Origin: Reclinomonas americana ATCC 50394
Lineage: Eukaryota > Jakobida > Jakobea > Jakobida
Reading direction: 5' to 3'
DNA: 27,963 bases
Assembly: GCA_048213135.1 (NCBI GenBank)
Contig: AFZH01018004.1
Location: forward strand, 1 to 27,963
Positions 9,094 through 19,321 of the stretch are shown here, piece after piece. The position numbers and the translations under genes are program-made. The stretch's first letter is position 1, and the number at the start of each line of letters is the position of its first letter. A model generated the notes under the pieces. That model worked only from the letters and a program-made list of their open reading frames with translations. It was not told the DNA's origin and did not search any database.

Positions 9094-11908
9094 ATGCATT
9101 CAGGCGGGCTCGACGCGCGCTTTCTGCGGCAACTCTACCGCGTGTGGTCTCTCGCAGTGCACAGCAATGCAAACGACAATGATGATGATGAAAACGATGA
9201 TGATGACAACAACAGGGAGGAATGCAAGGAAGATGAGATGATGTTGCTATCCTCTTCCACTCGTCGTCGTCGTCGTCAAGGCAAGGGTGTGTGGAGGCGA
9301 CGATGTGTGGGCATTATGCGCTCTGTGTTCTTGGATGTGGCGCGGTCGCCGATTTCAGTGTCGGCATTTGTGTCGTACATGCTGCTGGGGTTGTTGACGG
9401 GGTGTGCGGTTGCTGCGGTGCTGTTTGGCAAGCAACTGGGATTGGTGACGGGCGAGTTTTATCAGGCACTGGTCTCGCGGGATGCGTCGGTGAGCAAAGA
9501 GAGAGATTCTGATTCGCGATTGCAGCAGTGCATTATGCTCATGCAGTGTGTTCGCGTAGTCGTTTGTGCATGTCATGGTGTTGACTGCGGTGTTTTCGGT
9601 GCTGGTCACTGCGGCGGCGAGCAGTGCGACGTTGTTGGGCGATAAGCTGGCGCTTCTGTTCCGTCGCCTGCTCACGCATCGCTTGCAGTGTGTGTATTTT
9701 GCGAGGCGGCGGTACTATCGGGTGAATCGGCCCGAGTGCCCTGTCGATAACCCCGATCAGCGTGTGTCGCGAGATGTCGAGTCGCTGTCGCAGTCGGTGG
9801 CCTCGGTGATTGAGAAGGGCATTACAGCGCCGTTGGTGAGTGCGCGGTGCATGGCTATGCAGGTGGAGAGTGCGTCGCTGACAGACATGCATGCAGACCA
9901 TTGTGTGGTACACGGTGTTGACGTGGGAGGCCCTCGGCTGGATCGGTCCTACGCTCTGCCTGCTCATTTTTGTCACGGGCACACTCATCAGCAAGTTCAT
10001 CATGCGACACATTTCCGAGTTGGTGTTCCGGCAAGAGTGGTTGGAGGGTGACTTTCGGTTCGTCACGCCTGCTCTCTCATCCCCCCCGCCCCCCTTTCCT
10101 CCTCACGCGTCGACGCAGATTCTCCCACATGCGAGTACGCATGTACAGCGAAGAGATTGCGTTTGCGGATGGCGAGACCCGCGAGCTGCGTATCGCATCC
10201 AAGGCGCTGCATCGGCTCGTGTCGAACTGGAACCGAGTGGTGTCGCGCGAGTTCTTCCTCAATTGTGCGTTGCACCGCGCCACGCTTGTCATCGCCCCTC
10301 GTGTGTTGACACCATGCACAGTTCACACCACCTTCTTTGGCTACATTGGCGCCGCTGTGACGTACGCCATTGTCGGCGCCGGTGTGTTTTGGATGGGCAC
10401 ATTCCCGGCGGATAACCCTGGCGACATGGCCAAGCGCATCAGCCAGAGCTCCTTCATGTGCATGCAATTGCTGTTTGGCCTGACCATGCTCGTGCAACTG
10501 GCCAAAGATGTGGCGGAACTCTCCGGTGTGTGTGTTGGTGGATGCAGGGAGACGGAAACAGAGAGAGGAATACTCATTGTGTTGTGTTGCAGGGTACACG
10601 TCGCGTGTGGCCGAATTCATCGACGAACTGCAGCGCGACGACAGCACTGAGAGCCGCAAAGTAGCGTCCGATGTGGAGGAAGGTCCCGATGCGGTGCAGT
10701 TGCAGGCGCTGGCACCACTCTCGTGGCCCAAGGTGTCGGCACGCAAGTTTTATGCCGAGTCGCCAGCTGACGGTGAGTGTGTTTCCTTCATATTATAATG
10801 TCTTCGTCTCCATACTCACACACGACACCACAGAGATCGGCGACATTGTGGTGGAAAAGTTGGCGGCGTATGCGGCAGGCAGTGGGCCACAGCCGGTGAC
10901 TCTTGTGCGAGGTTCGTCTGTGCTTGTGCCGCGCGTTGACCATCTCTCCCTCATCAGTCTCGTGCAGATGTGTCCTTCCGTGTGCGCCGCGGGCACAACC
11001 TGCTCATTTGCGGACCCAGTGGTGCGTGTGTGTGTGCACATAATGATGACATCTTGAACCGGCTGACACTTATCGCAGGTTGCGGCAAGAGCACCATTCT
11101 CCGCGTGATTGGTGGCCTGTGGACCGATTTCTCCGGTCGCGTGTCTCGGCCATCCGTGCTCGGTCGTGGCGGCCTGCTGTTTCTTCCACAGCGCGCATAC
11201 CTCGCGACAGGTTCACTTCGCGACCAGATCACGTATCCCCTGAACTTGCGGTTCGTGGTTTTGTTCTTATATTTGCTGTCGATTGAGTGTACTCATGCAT
11301 GTCAACGCAGCGAGAGCTCGTCAGCGCCGACCGATGCAGGTGCTTCTTTGTGCATAATCGGGAGTGTTTGTGTGTGTGCCAAACTCACCGCTCCATGCGC
11401 AGACGTTGTCGAGCTTCTCCATGCAGTGCGCTTGTCGTACCTCTTGGAGCGTGTGACGTCTGTCGACGAAGTGCGAGACAACTGGTCGCAGGTGCGCACA
11501 TGAAACTCTCTCTCTCTCCACACACAAATGCTTGGGAATGCTCACATCGTCGTCGCACTGTAGACGCTGTCGCCGGGTGAACAGCAGCGGCTGGAGTTTG
11601 CGCGCTTGTTCTTCCATCAGCCCGCCTTTGCGTTCCTCGACGAGAGCACCAGCGCACTCGACGAGGACACGGAACGCGCCATGTACGCCGAGTGTGCACG
11701 GTATGTCACCCATGAATGAGCTTGCACACCCAACAAAGTCCCACGCTGACGAATGGTGCGCAGGCGCCGCATCACCACCGTGTCGGTGGGGCACAGAGTC
11801 AGCCTGCTGCCGTTCCACGCGGAGAGATTACGTTTCGAGAGTGGCCGATGGGTGATGGAGCCGATTGCGCAAGAGCAGCAGGAGCAGGCCGTCGTTGTCG
11901 AGTCATGA
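9094..11908 (+). CDS. ABCD4: ABCD4-type ABC half-transporter (subfamily D)
   Basis: Complete model of 13 exons and 689 residues: 9094-9489, 9560-9835, 9897-10057, 10119-10264, 10322-10525, 10593-10772, 10834-10904, 10958-11021, 11079-11250, 11311-11339, 11403-11491, 11564-11700, 11764-11908. The seventh exon could end at 10895. The N-terminus has an acidic Asp/Asn run (about 28-40) and an Arg run (about 57-68). The membrane domain follows with ABCD hallmarks: [23 protein letters not shown], and an EAA-like [13 protein letters not shown]. The ATPase domain has Walker A GPSGCGKST (about 497-505), [16 protein letters not shown], signature LSPGEQQR (about 598-605), Walker B FAFLDEST (about 618-625) and SVGHR. 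NPDQR, EGDFRF.HM.(I/V)R and LSPGE.QRL(S/E)FARLF match vertebrate ABCD4 better than peroxisomal ABCD1-3. Human ABCD4 works with LMBD1 in lysosomal cobalamin export; that role here is inference. Confidence 0.88.
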
Positions 11909-11943
11909 TTGAATACCACATAGATTGTTTTGCATTACATTTC
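11909..11943. other. 35-bp convergent gap between ABCD4 and CFAP65 stop codons
   Basis: ABCD4 stops at 11906-11908 (TGA, +) and CFAP65 at 11944-11946 (TGA on the minus strand). The AT-rich gap is too short for two separate 3' UTRs, so the transcripts very probably overlap tail to tail, each UTR running antisense into the other coding region. No clear AATAAA is seen on either strand. Confidence 0.7.
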
Positions 11944-14900
11944 TCATCTTGAGCCTGCCCGTAGTACGGGGAACGTGCCCGACACCGCGTCATTCATCAA
12001 GCTAAATATCGCCTCCTCCAGAACGAATTCACAAAACTGCTCACGAAGAAGAGAGTGAGATACTGTATGTGTACGCTCATCCGCAACCAGCGACAAACCT
12101 CTACAAACGGTGGCGACGTAAATGCCTCCTGATGCCTCTGCTGGCGTTCCATCTTGGCTTCCATCTTCGGTATCTGGTGCGCCGCTCGCGACGGTGACAG
12201 AATGCCGACACTCGACGCCGGCGACATTGGAGAGTCCGGTACTTTCTTGCCCTCTCCACCAGCATACGACGCCTCCTCGTCGTCGACCTGGCTCATGAAG
12301 GTGCGCATCGGCTGCCGTTGCTCACTGCCAGTGTCGAGCGAGTCCAACACCAGGCCATCGCCACCATCGTTTGGTGGATGCAGCTCGACAAAGTACGGCA
12401 CGCGAGTGGGACCGGCACGCACTGCAGCGATGCAGGTGTGAGACAAGCATCAAAGGACACAAGCTGCAGTCGGCATCACACACACCATCGTGCTCAAAGT
12501 CGGGCGAATGCAGAATGTCTTGGAACATTTCGGAAAACACCGATGTGATGAGCGACGTCAACGGAGCGACCTTGTCGACAACGCCACGGTTGCCGTCGGC
12601 CACATGCGCGAAAGGAATGAAGGCCGCCTTGAACTCGTCGGGGTGCACGGATCTGTGTGCATGCATGAAAGTCGTCAGAGAGCCACATGAACAAAGAGAC
12701 GGTAGCACGAGCAACACAACTGCATTGTCACAATGGCTTGCACGTCGCACAGCAGGCGCAGCGGCACCACGACGGCCGCCGGCGGTGTCACTCCGGGGAT
12801 CTCCTCCTCGCCAGCCTGAATCACATCAGGTCTGCACACGAAACCATTCCGTGAAAGTGAGGACCAGGAGAACAGCAACATGAGGTATTGAGATCACTGC
12901 ACCTTCCACCAGCCGACAGCAAGGTCGACGAGCCGGCACGCGAACGAGGTCCCGCTGGTGACATGGCGTCGAGAGTGGAGATAGATGTCACCGAAGCACG
13001 GCCACCGGCAGCGTAGCCAACACCACCACCCAGCGTGGACTGCGACGGCAGTGCTGTCTTGCTGGCGGTGTTGCTCTTGGAGGCCTGCTTGACGGCAGTC
13101 ATGCTATTGACGGCGGTGGCCACCTGGTACATGCCACGGGGTGGCTGCGCGGTGACCGGCGCACGTTCGGCACGCGTGACCTTGACGACTGGCGGCTCCC
13201 ACTCGAGTCCCTCGTCGAGTGCGCGCTGTCGTGAGGCCAGCAGCTCGTCGTACTTTTCCTTCTCCGTCTGGTTGAGCACTTGGATCGACACCGACGCGTC
13301 GAGGAGATGTGGGTATGCGGCGGTGGCGATGGAGATGCGGCACAGTTGCTGCTGGCCGGGCATCAGCGAGCCACTTGGTGGATGCACGTCCACACCTGTC
13401 GCGTGTGCGCACAAGATCAGCTCCATACACAGAGAGAGAATAAGAGAGAGGGAGGATGCGTACCATCTTCAAACGGAAGCCGAGTGTCAAAAGTGAAGGA
13501 GAACGACTCCTCCGAGGAGGTGTTTGTGAGGAGCACCACCCGATGGTCGAGCGACGAGCACGGCAGCATGCCAAACTCGATCGTGTTGTGCGACAACATC
13601 AGCGGCGTATCGGCGCGCAGTCGCACCACCGACGACACATCCTTCACTGGCGGCAGACCCTCCACCGCTGTGATCGACGGCAATGCGCGACCCGTAGGCG
13701 CTGCTGTTGGCAACTGCTCGACACCAAGTGAGCGTGTGGGGAAAGAAGAGACTGCATCCACAAGAGCACGAAACCTTGGATGGATCTCGGGCCGTCAACG
13801 GTGCCGACGGAGGCGGCATGATGCCCAGGCCACTCAGCCCGAGAGTCACTCGCGAGAACGACTCGACATTGATGGGCAGCGAAAAGTTGTACCGCTTGGC
13901 CTCCAGCGGGCGGAACACCATGCGCAGGTAGACGAGCGAATTCGGTGGCACCACTCCCGACTCACTCTCGGCGTCCACCGACAATACTGGGAAGTCAAAG
14001 TTGCGCTTGGCCAGCTACGCAGAGAGACAAATGAGTGAGTTGGGCCCAGACACAGGGTAAAAATGCTTGCTTCGCACCTCGGCAAGAGCGGCCCCGTCGA
14101 CCGAATAGTGCGCCGGCGTGTCGCCCGAGTTGAACACAGGGACAAGTTGCTTGGGTGGATCCTGGTTGCCGACGGCCACATCGTGGAAGATGCCACCGGC
14201 GGCGCCAGCCCACAGGAACGGTCGACCGGGTTCCATCGTGCGACCGCGCATAAACATGACAGCCTTGCGACCTGCGGCATCGAAGAGAAGCGTGAGAGGC
14301 GACGCACATCGAATGGCACAGGCATGCAAAGCTGCTGAATAACGAACCGTTGCGTACTTCGAGGGAAATCGGCAAGTCGTGCACATCGATGTAGTCGTGG
14401 CGGTACGTCAGCGTCAGCTCCACACTCTCGCCAGATGCCAGCGTACCAGTCTGTGCAACCATCAGTGTCAAACACTAGAAAAGCAAATGGCAGCGCTATG
14501 GGATGGACTCACCCGCGGCTGCACATCAAACAGCTTGTGATCCAACACAAAACTGCGACGAATGTCATCCTCGGAGTGCTCCTCCACATCAGCCCATCGA
14601 TCCACGTCCAACTTTGGCGGCAAAACAAAGTGAGTCTTCCATTCCTTGCCTGTGCAAAGAGAGTGGCAGACGAACCCCCATGTCGTTCGGGAAACGGACG
14701 AGCCACTCGGCCGACAATTCCCCGCGGTTCTCGACCTGGAAGCGGATGACGGTCGGCGCACTTCCAATCACTCGTGAGCCCAGATCGACCACACAGCGTT
14801 CCCATTGCCGGGTCATTTGTGCAAATGTGAATGCGCCGTCGCCCTGCAACTCGGTACCCGGAGCCTCCTCCGACAGGAGTTTGTTCAGCTTGGTCAACGA

Positions 14901-17900
14901 CAAGGCGTTCCACAAAATCGGCTTGGGAATGCCAATCGAACCAACGTCTGTGACACACACGGCAGGGAACTCGCCAGTGCTCACACACTGCGGATAGGGA
15001 GCACCATGAGACTTGACGCGAGTAAACAAAATGTGCTGAAGCAGTCACGCACTGTTGCCACTGGCCAAGTGCCTTGACGCAAAAAGGTGGCAGCGGGTCC
15101 GTCCCTGCGACGCTTGGAACGAGTACTCGCATCCAGCACTTCGCACACGATACGCCACCGGAACACTCGTCGCTCACGAGGAATAAAGAACACCTTGACA
15201 GGCAGCGCACTCCGCGGCCCCAGTTCACCAGAGCCTTGCGAGAAGGAGACCTCGAGTGGGGTCACTGTGAACAAGAGAGACTCGATGAGAGACATTTCGG
15301 ACTAAAGAAGGCCTGACATGCAACTCACCATTCTCGTCCTCCGAGTTGAGCGGATGCAGCACATAGTCGAGCGGGCAGTCGGTGTGATTGTACAACACAA
15401 TCTCCTGCTCGCTGCCCTGCGCCACCTCCACGCAACCAAATTCGACATTCTCCGGCGAGATCTAACAGAGTGCAGATGAGCGACGGTGGTCAACTCGTCC
15501 GCAAGCAGTGAGAAAGGACTATCGCACCGTCACTGCTGAAGAGAGCGCTTGCGCGTGAATGGTGATGGGTATGGTCTTGGCTGCGGGTGAGCGCTGCACA
15601 AAGTCCACTCGGAAGTGAGCAACAACAGAACGTGAGCGAAGACAACGCATGTACGCACATCATCCGGTGCCGCGGCGCCAATGCTCTCCAAATGCGTCTG
15701 CTTCTGCGGAAGAACGGTGCACAGCAGGCGGATCTTGAATCGTCCACGCACACGCGGGTGGAAGCCAAAGGTCACCACGGTCGAGTCGTTGCCACGAATC
15801 ACACCCGTCGGCGTGTCCGTCGACAGAATGTTGCGGTACTCGGGCGGGATGTCGATCTGTCGGCCACACAAATTTAGTCCTCATGTGCACAGAAAAAGGA
15901 CTGCAGGAAAACAAACGCACATCGAATGCGAGCGGCACGCGTGAGGGATTGTGGATGGTGACGTCTTGCGACGACGTGGCGCCAATGTGCGTCGGCTGGA
16001 ATACCACAGGCGACGGCGTCATCACCAGCGACGGCAAGTGGCACTGGCCGTAGAACTGCACACGCAGCGAGTGCGCTCGCTGTCCGTTGAGCACGCACAT
16101 CATGGAGGTGGAGGCGGACTGCGCCGATAATAAAATGTTAGTGCGTGAGTCGACAAGAGATGTGCGTCTATGTGCAGCTCACCCCTGTGCGCGTTGGCGC
16201 GTACTTGGCAGCCACAACCACAAACGTTTGTGCTGGAATCACACCCGACGACGGCAACAACACAAAGTCGGATACACCATCCGCCTGCGCGATTTTCACG
16301 GACCGAGTGAGCGAGTGCACGACAGGAAGCCGCTGCAAATGAGCTCTGTACACACCTGGAAACGGAAGGAGGCTGGTGTGTCGGCCGTGTTTTGCAGCAC
16401 AATCGTCTGCAGGCTGGTTTCATGCGGCGAGCATGGCGCAAATACCACTTGCCGCGGTCGCACTTGCACCGACGGCAAAAACGGCGTGCGACTGCTGTCA
16501 AACGTGTTGCACAGCATCTGCAGCTCCACCATGTACGGCGGCGGCAGTGTGCGCGCATCGGCCAAGCGGAAGGTGCGGTTGTTCTTGAAAATGGCAAAGA
16601 TCTGTGCGCCCTGCTCGAAATACATGTCGGCGACCGGCGGCTTGCAGGTCACGCGCAGTGACAACTGTCCGTATGGCGCCAGGTCGAAGGTGTGCGGAGA
16701 AACATCAAAGGCTCTACACAGCCAGCCAGTGTGAGGGCCAGAGGGCAAAGAGAAAAACAATGGATTCTTCCACGAAACTTGCCACGGCACTCCACAGTGC
16801 ACATCAGCTTGCCGCTCGTGCGATTCGTCACTTGGATGGTGCGCACTTCGTTGCGTGAGCTTCCGATACTTCCAAAGTCAATCACAGACTCGGAGATCGC
16901 CAGCTGTGCAGGAGGTGAGTGGACTGCAAGGGGAAAGCATGATGCTGCCGGAGTTGGTTCCTCACCGGTGCATCGGGCTCGGTGCCGACAGCAAACAACT
17001 CGCGCACCGACAGCGGCTGCTGCGATTCGAGTCCGCGATTCGACGCCATTAGAGTCATGGACGACGGGCCCGCTGGTTCGCTGCTGACGGCCGAGCGGAC
17101 AAGGCGAGCTGGGGAAGCGGAGGTGAGGCGCGAGCGACAACAAGCTGACGAGTGGGCAGTACAAAGGGATCACACACCGAGTTCTGCCTCGGCGTCATTG
17201 TGTGGCTCGAACTCATTGGCAGCAAACGTGGCGAGTTCCTCCGGTGTGAGCTGCAGAGGAGCGGTGAGTTGTCAACTCCTGCGTGCAATCCAACAATAAT
17301 GCTTCTTCACCTGTGCGAATCCAAGAGCTCGTCGCGCAACATACGAGTCCACATGGTGCTGGTACAGCGGCGCTGGGCGCGACGATTCGTTGTAGGCTGT
17401 GCCCAGCAGATCGACGTACTGCAAGGAGATTTCCATGTCAGGCACAACCAGGAGCAGCGCTCTCTGTCTCATCATGCAACACACCAGTGGCAACTGGTCC
17501 TTGATGAGAACGGGGATTCGGCAAAAGTAGTTGATGGGATGCGACGGTTGCCAGGTGACTGTGACCTGCACTTCTGTCTCCGGCTGCACACGGACGGAAA
17601 GAGAGAAGCAGGTGAGCAACGGTGGCTTGGATGGGCTGATGCCTTCAAGTAGACAAACCCGCATGAGCAAGAACTTGGGCTGGATGGTGAATGCCGTCTG
17701 CGGTGGGGCGCGGAAGTACACCATGGCCATGGCTCGGGTGCGGTTGAACACCGTCAGGGTGCGGACGAGTGACGGAGCGCGATTCATGTCGTGTTCGCCG
17801 AATTGGATCGAGTTGGTGCTGATGCTAATGTCGGGGCCGCCAGCCGATCCCAGGCAGTGCACGCGCACCGTGTTGCCGCCGGGAGAGCGCACCTCAAAGT

Positions 17901-19227
17901 GCTCCGAATCAAACGAGCCCAGACTCTGCGGTGCGTACGTCACCGTGATCTCCACCTCCTTCTCCGGCTCCAGCAAGCCCTCCGACTTGTCGACACTAAA
18001 CACCGTCTCCACACCACTCTCCACGTGCACAATCTCGTAGAACGCATGTACCTGGCGGTGAAGTGAGGGTGCGAGACGACACCCACGCACACGCAGTGGC
18101 ATCATCACTCACCTGACTGCGATTCTGAATGACAAACTTGCGCTGCTGACGGTCCTCACAGACCACCTGACCAAAGTCGAGTTCCCTCTCCGGAACCACA
18201 AAGTACGGGTACTTGCCAATGCCACTGAGCTTCATACTCTGATCCGGGATCTGCACCGCACCGACGGCAGTCGCACGGACCACAGTCGTGGCCACAAACA
18301 CCGACGCATCGGTGGGATGAAACGCGGCCTCCATGGTCGCCGACTCGCCAGGAAGCAGATCCAAGCGATCGGGAGTCACCGAGAACGGAGCCACGGCACT
18401 CCAGCGCAGACTCAGTGGCACCTGACCCGTGTTGCTAATGGGAAACGTGGCGTGCGCCGTCTGATTCACCGCGCAAAAGTTGAAATCGTGATGCGTGGGG
18501 ATCTCCAGCGACGGGCGCGGCAGCAGCGCCAGCACCTGCACGTGGAAGCTGCCCCGCTCCGTGATGATCTCAATGGAGTCCGAGCACACCTCCTGCGCGA
18601 GAGAAGGGGGTGAGAAGAGGAGAAGACGAGAAGGGAGTGAAGAGTAGAAGGGAGTGAGAGAAAGGTTAAGGTGATACGCTGTTGTTCGCAGTTCAGATAG
18701 GTATGATCTGCTGCAGCAAGACGATGCTGTACACGTGCAGAAGGAGAAGAGAGACAGAGAGAGAGAGAGTGGAGAGAGACTGACCTCCACCAGTGGCCTG
18801 AACTTGATCTCCAGTGCGAGGCTCATTCCCGCAGAGATGCGCACTGGGTCGGGGTACTCCATGAAGAAAACCTCCTTGGTCGGCAGCTGCAAGCACAGTG
18901 GAGTCAGAGACAGAGAGACAGAGACAGAGACTGAGATGAGCGTGTGATGCACCTTGTACGACACCACTTGCAGTTTCTTGGCCACATTCTTCACCACCAG
19001 CGTGCGCACGTACTCGCCACCAGGCTCCCTGTGTGCATTCACGTCAGTGGGAGCGCGTGGAGAGTGAACTTCTCTCTCTCTCTTTCTCTCTCAGTGACTC
19101 ACCAGTCGCGAAAGATGACTTGCGTGGGACAGTCCACCGCATACTTGCGCATGCGCGCCTGCCGCCGCTCGCGCTCGGCCTTGGGCGGCACAGCCGATGA
19201 AGGACGCGATGAGCCCGCGACACTCAT
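11944..19227 (-). CDS. CFAP65: CFAP65 (CCDC108), multi-ASH/MSP-domain axonemal protein
   Basis: Complete model of 28 exons and 1,791 residues (human 1,925): 19227-19103, 19028-18953, 18886-18785, 18592-18113, 18051-17659, 17583-17485, 17418-17311, 17250-17178, 17108-16966, 16903-16779, 16713-16356, 16284-16183, 16118-15921, 15856-15659, 15593-15528, 15461-15329, 15264-15053, 14987-14676, 14611-14513, 14450-14348, 14271-14078, 14014-13775, 13713-13464, 13395-12903, 12831-12721, 12652-12486, 12421-12099, 12036-11944. A string of ASH/MSP-like beta domains starts at about residue 36 (KNVAKKLQVVSYK; ISAGMSLALEIKFRP). CFAP65-type landmarks are YVDLLGTAYNES (about 426), FPNDMG followed by LDVDRWADVEE, QDPPKQL, and VFRPLEAKRYNFSLPINV. 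A Ser/Ala/Lys-rich linker (about 1397-1560) precedes the last domain and a C-terminal helix FCEFVLEEAIFSLMNDA. CFAP65 is needed for motile cilia and sperm flagella. No catalytic site is expected. Least certain junctions: 14612-14675, 14451-14512 and 14988-15052. Confidence 0.88.
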
Positions 19228-19321
19228 AATGTGTGTGATTGAAAAGAGTAAACGTTCACAGTTTCATTGAGCGAGCGGATCGTGGAAAAACGTGCATTGC
19301 CAATTGTATTGCACGAGAGCC
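19228..19321. promoter_or_regulatory. Probable bidirectional promoter of the ciliary pair CFAP65 / SAXO4-like
   Basis: Start codons at 19227 (-) and 19322 (+) are 94 bp apart. The stretch is less GC-rich than the flanking exons and includes a CCAAT-type element (GCCAATTG near 19301). Both genes encode axonemal proteins, so a shared promoter would give co-expression. No confident X-box was seen. The call rests on geometry and gene content. Confidence 0.5.

Noticed and set aside
11997-12098. CFAP65 stop at 11997 without the last intron
   Set aside because: The unspliced end has no family likeness. Splicing 12037-12098 gives an acidic helical C-terminus typical of CFAP65 and a stop at 11944.
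14654-14675. 22-nt intron (GTCTGC...CACAG) in CFAP65
   Set aside because: Far too short. A 64-nt intron (14612-14675, donor GTTCGT, acceptor CAAAG) keeps phase and gives FPNDMG followed by LDVDRWADV, as expected for CFAP65.
16333-16355. 23-nt intron (GTGTGTAC...TTGCAG) in CFAP65
   Set aside because: Replaced by a 71-nt intron 16285-16355, which joins FRFQ to ADGVSDFVLL in phase.
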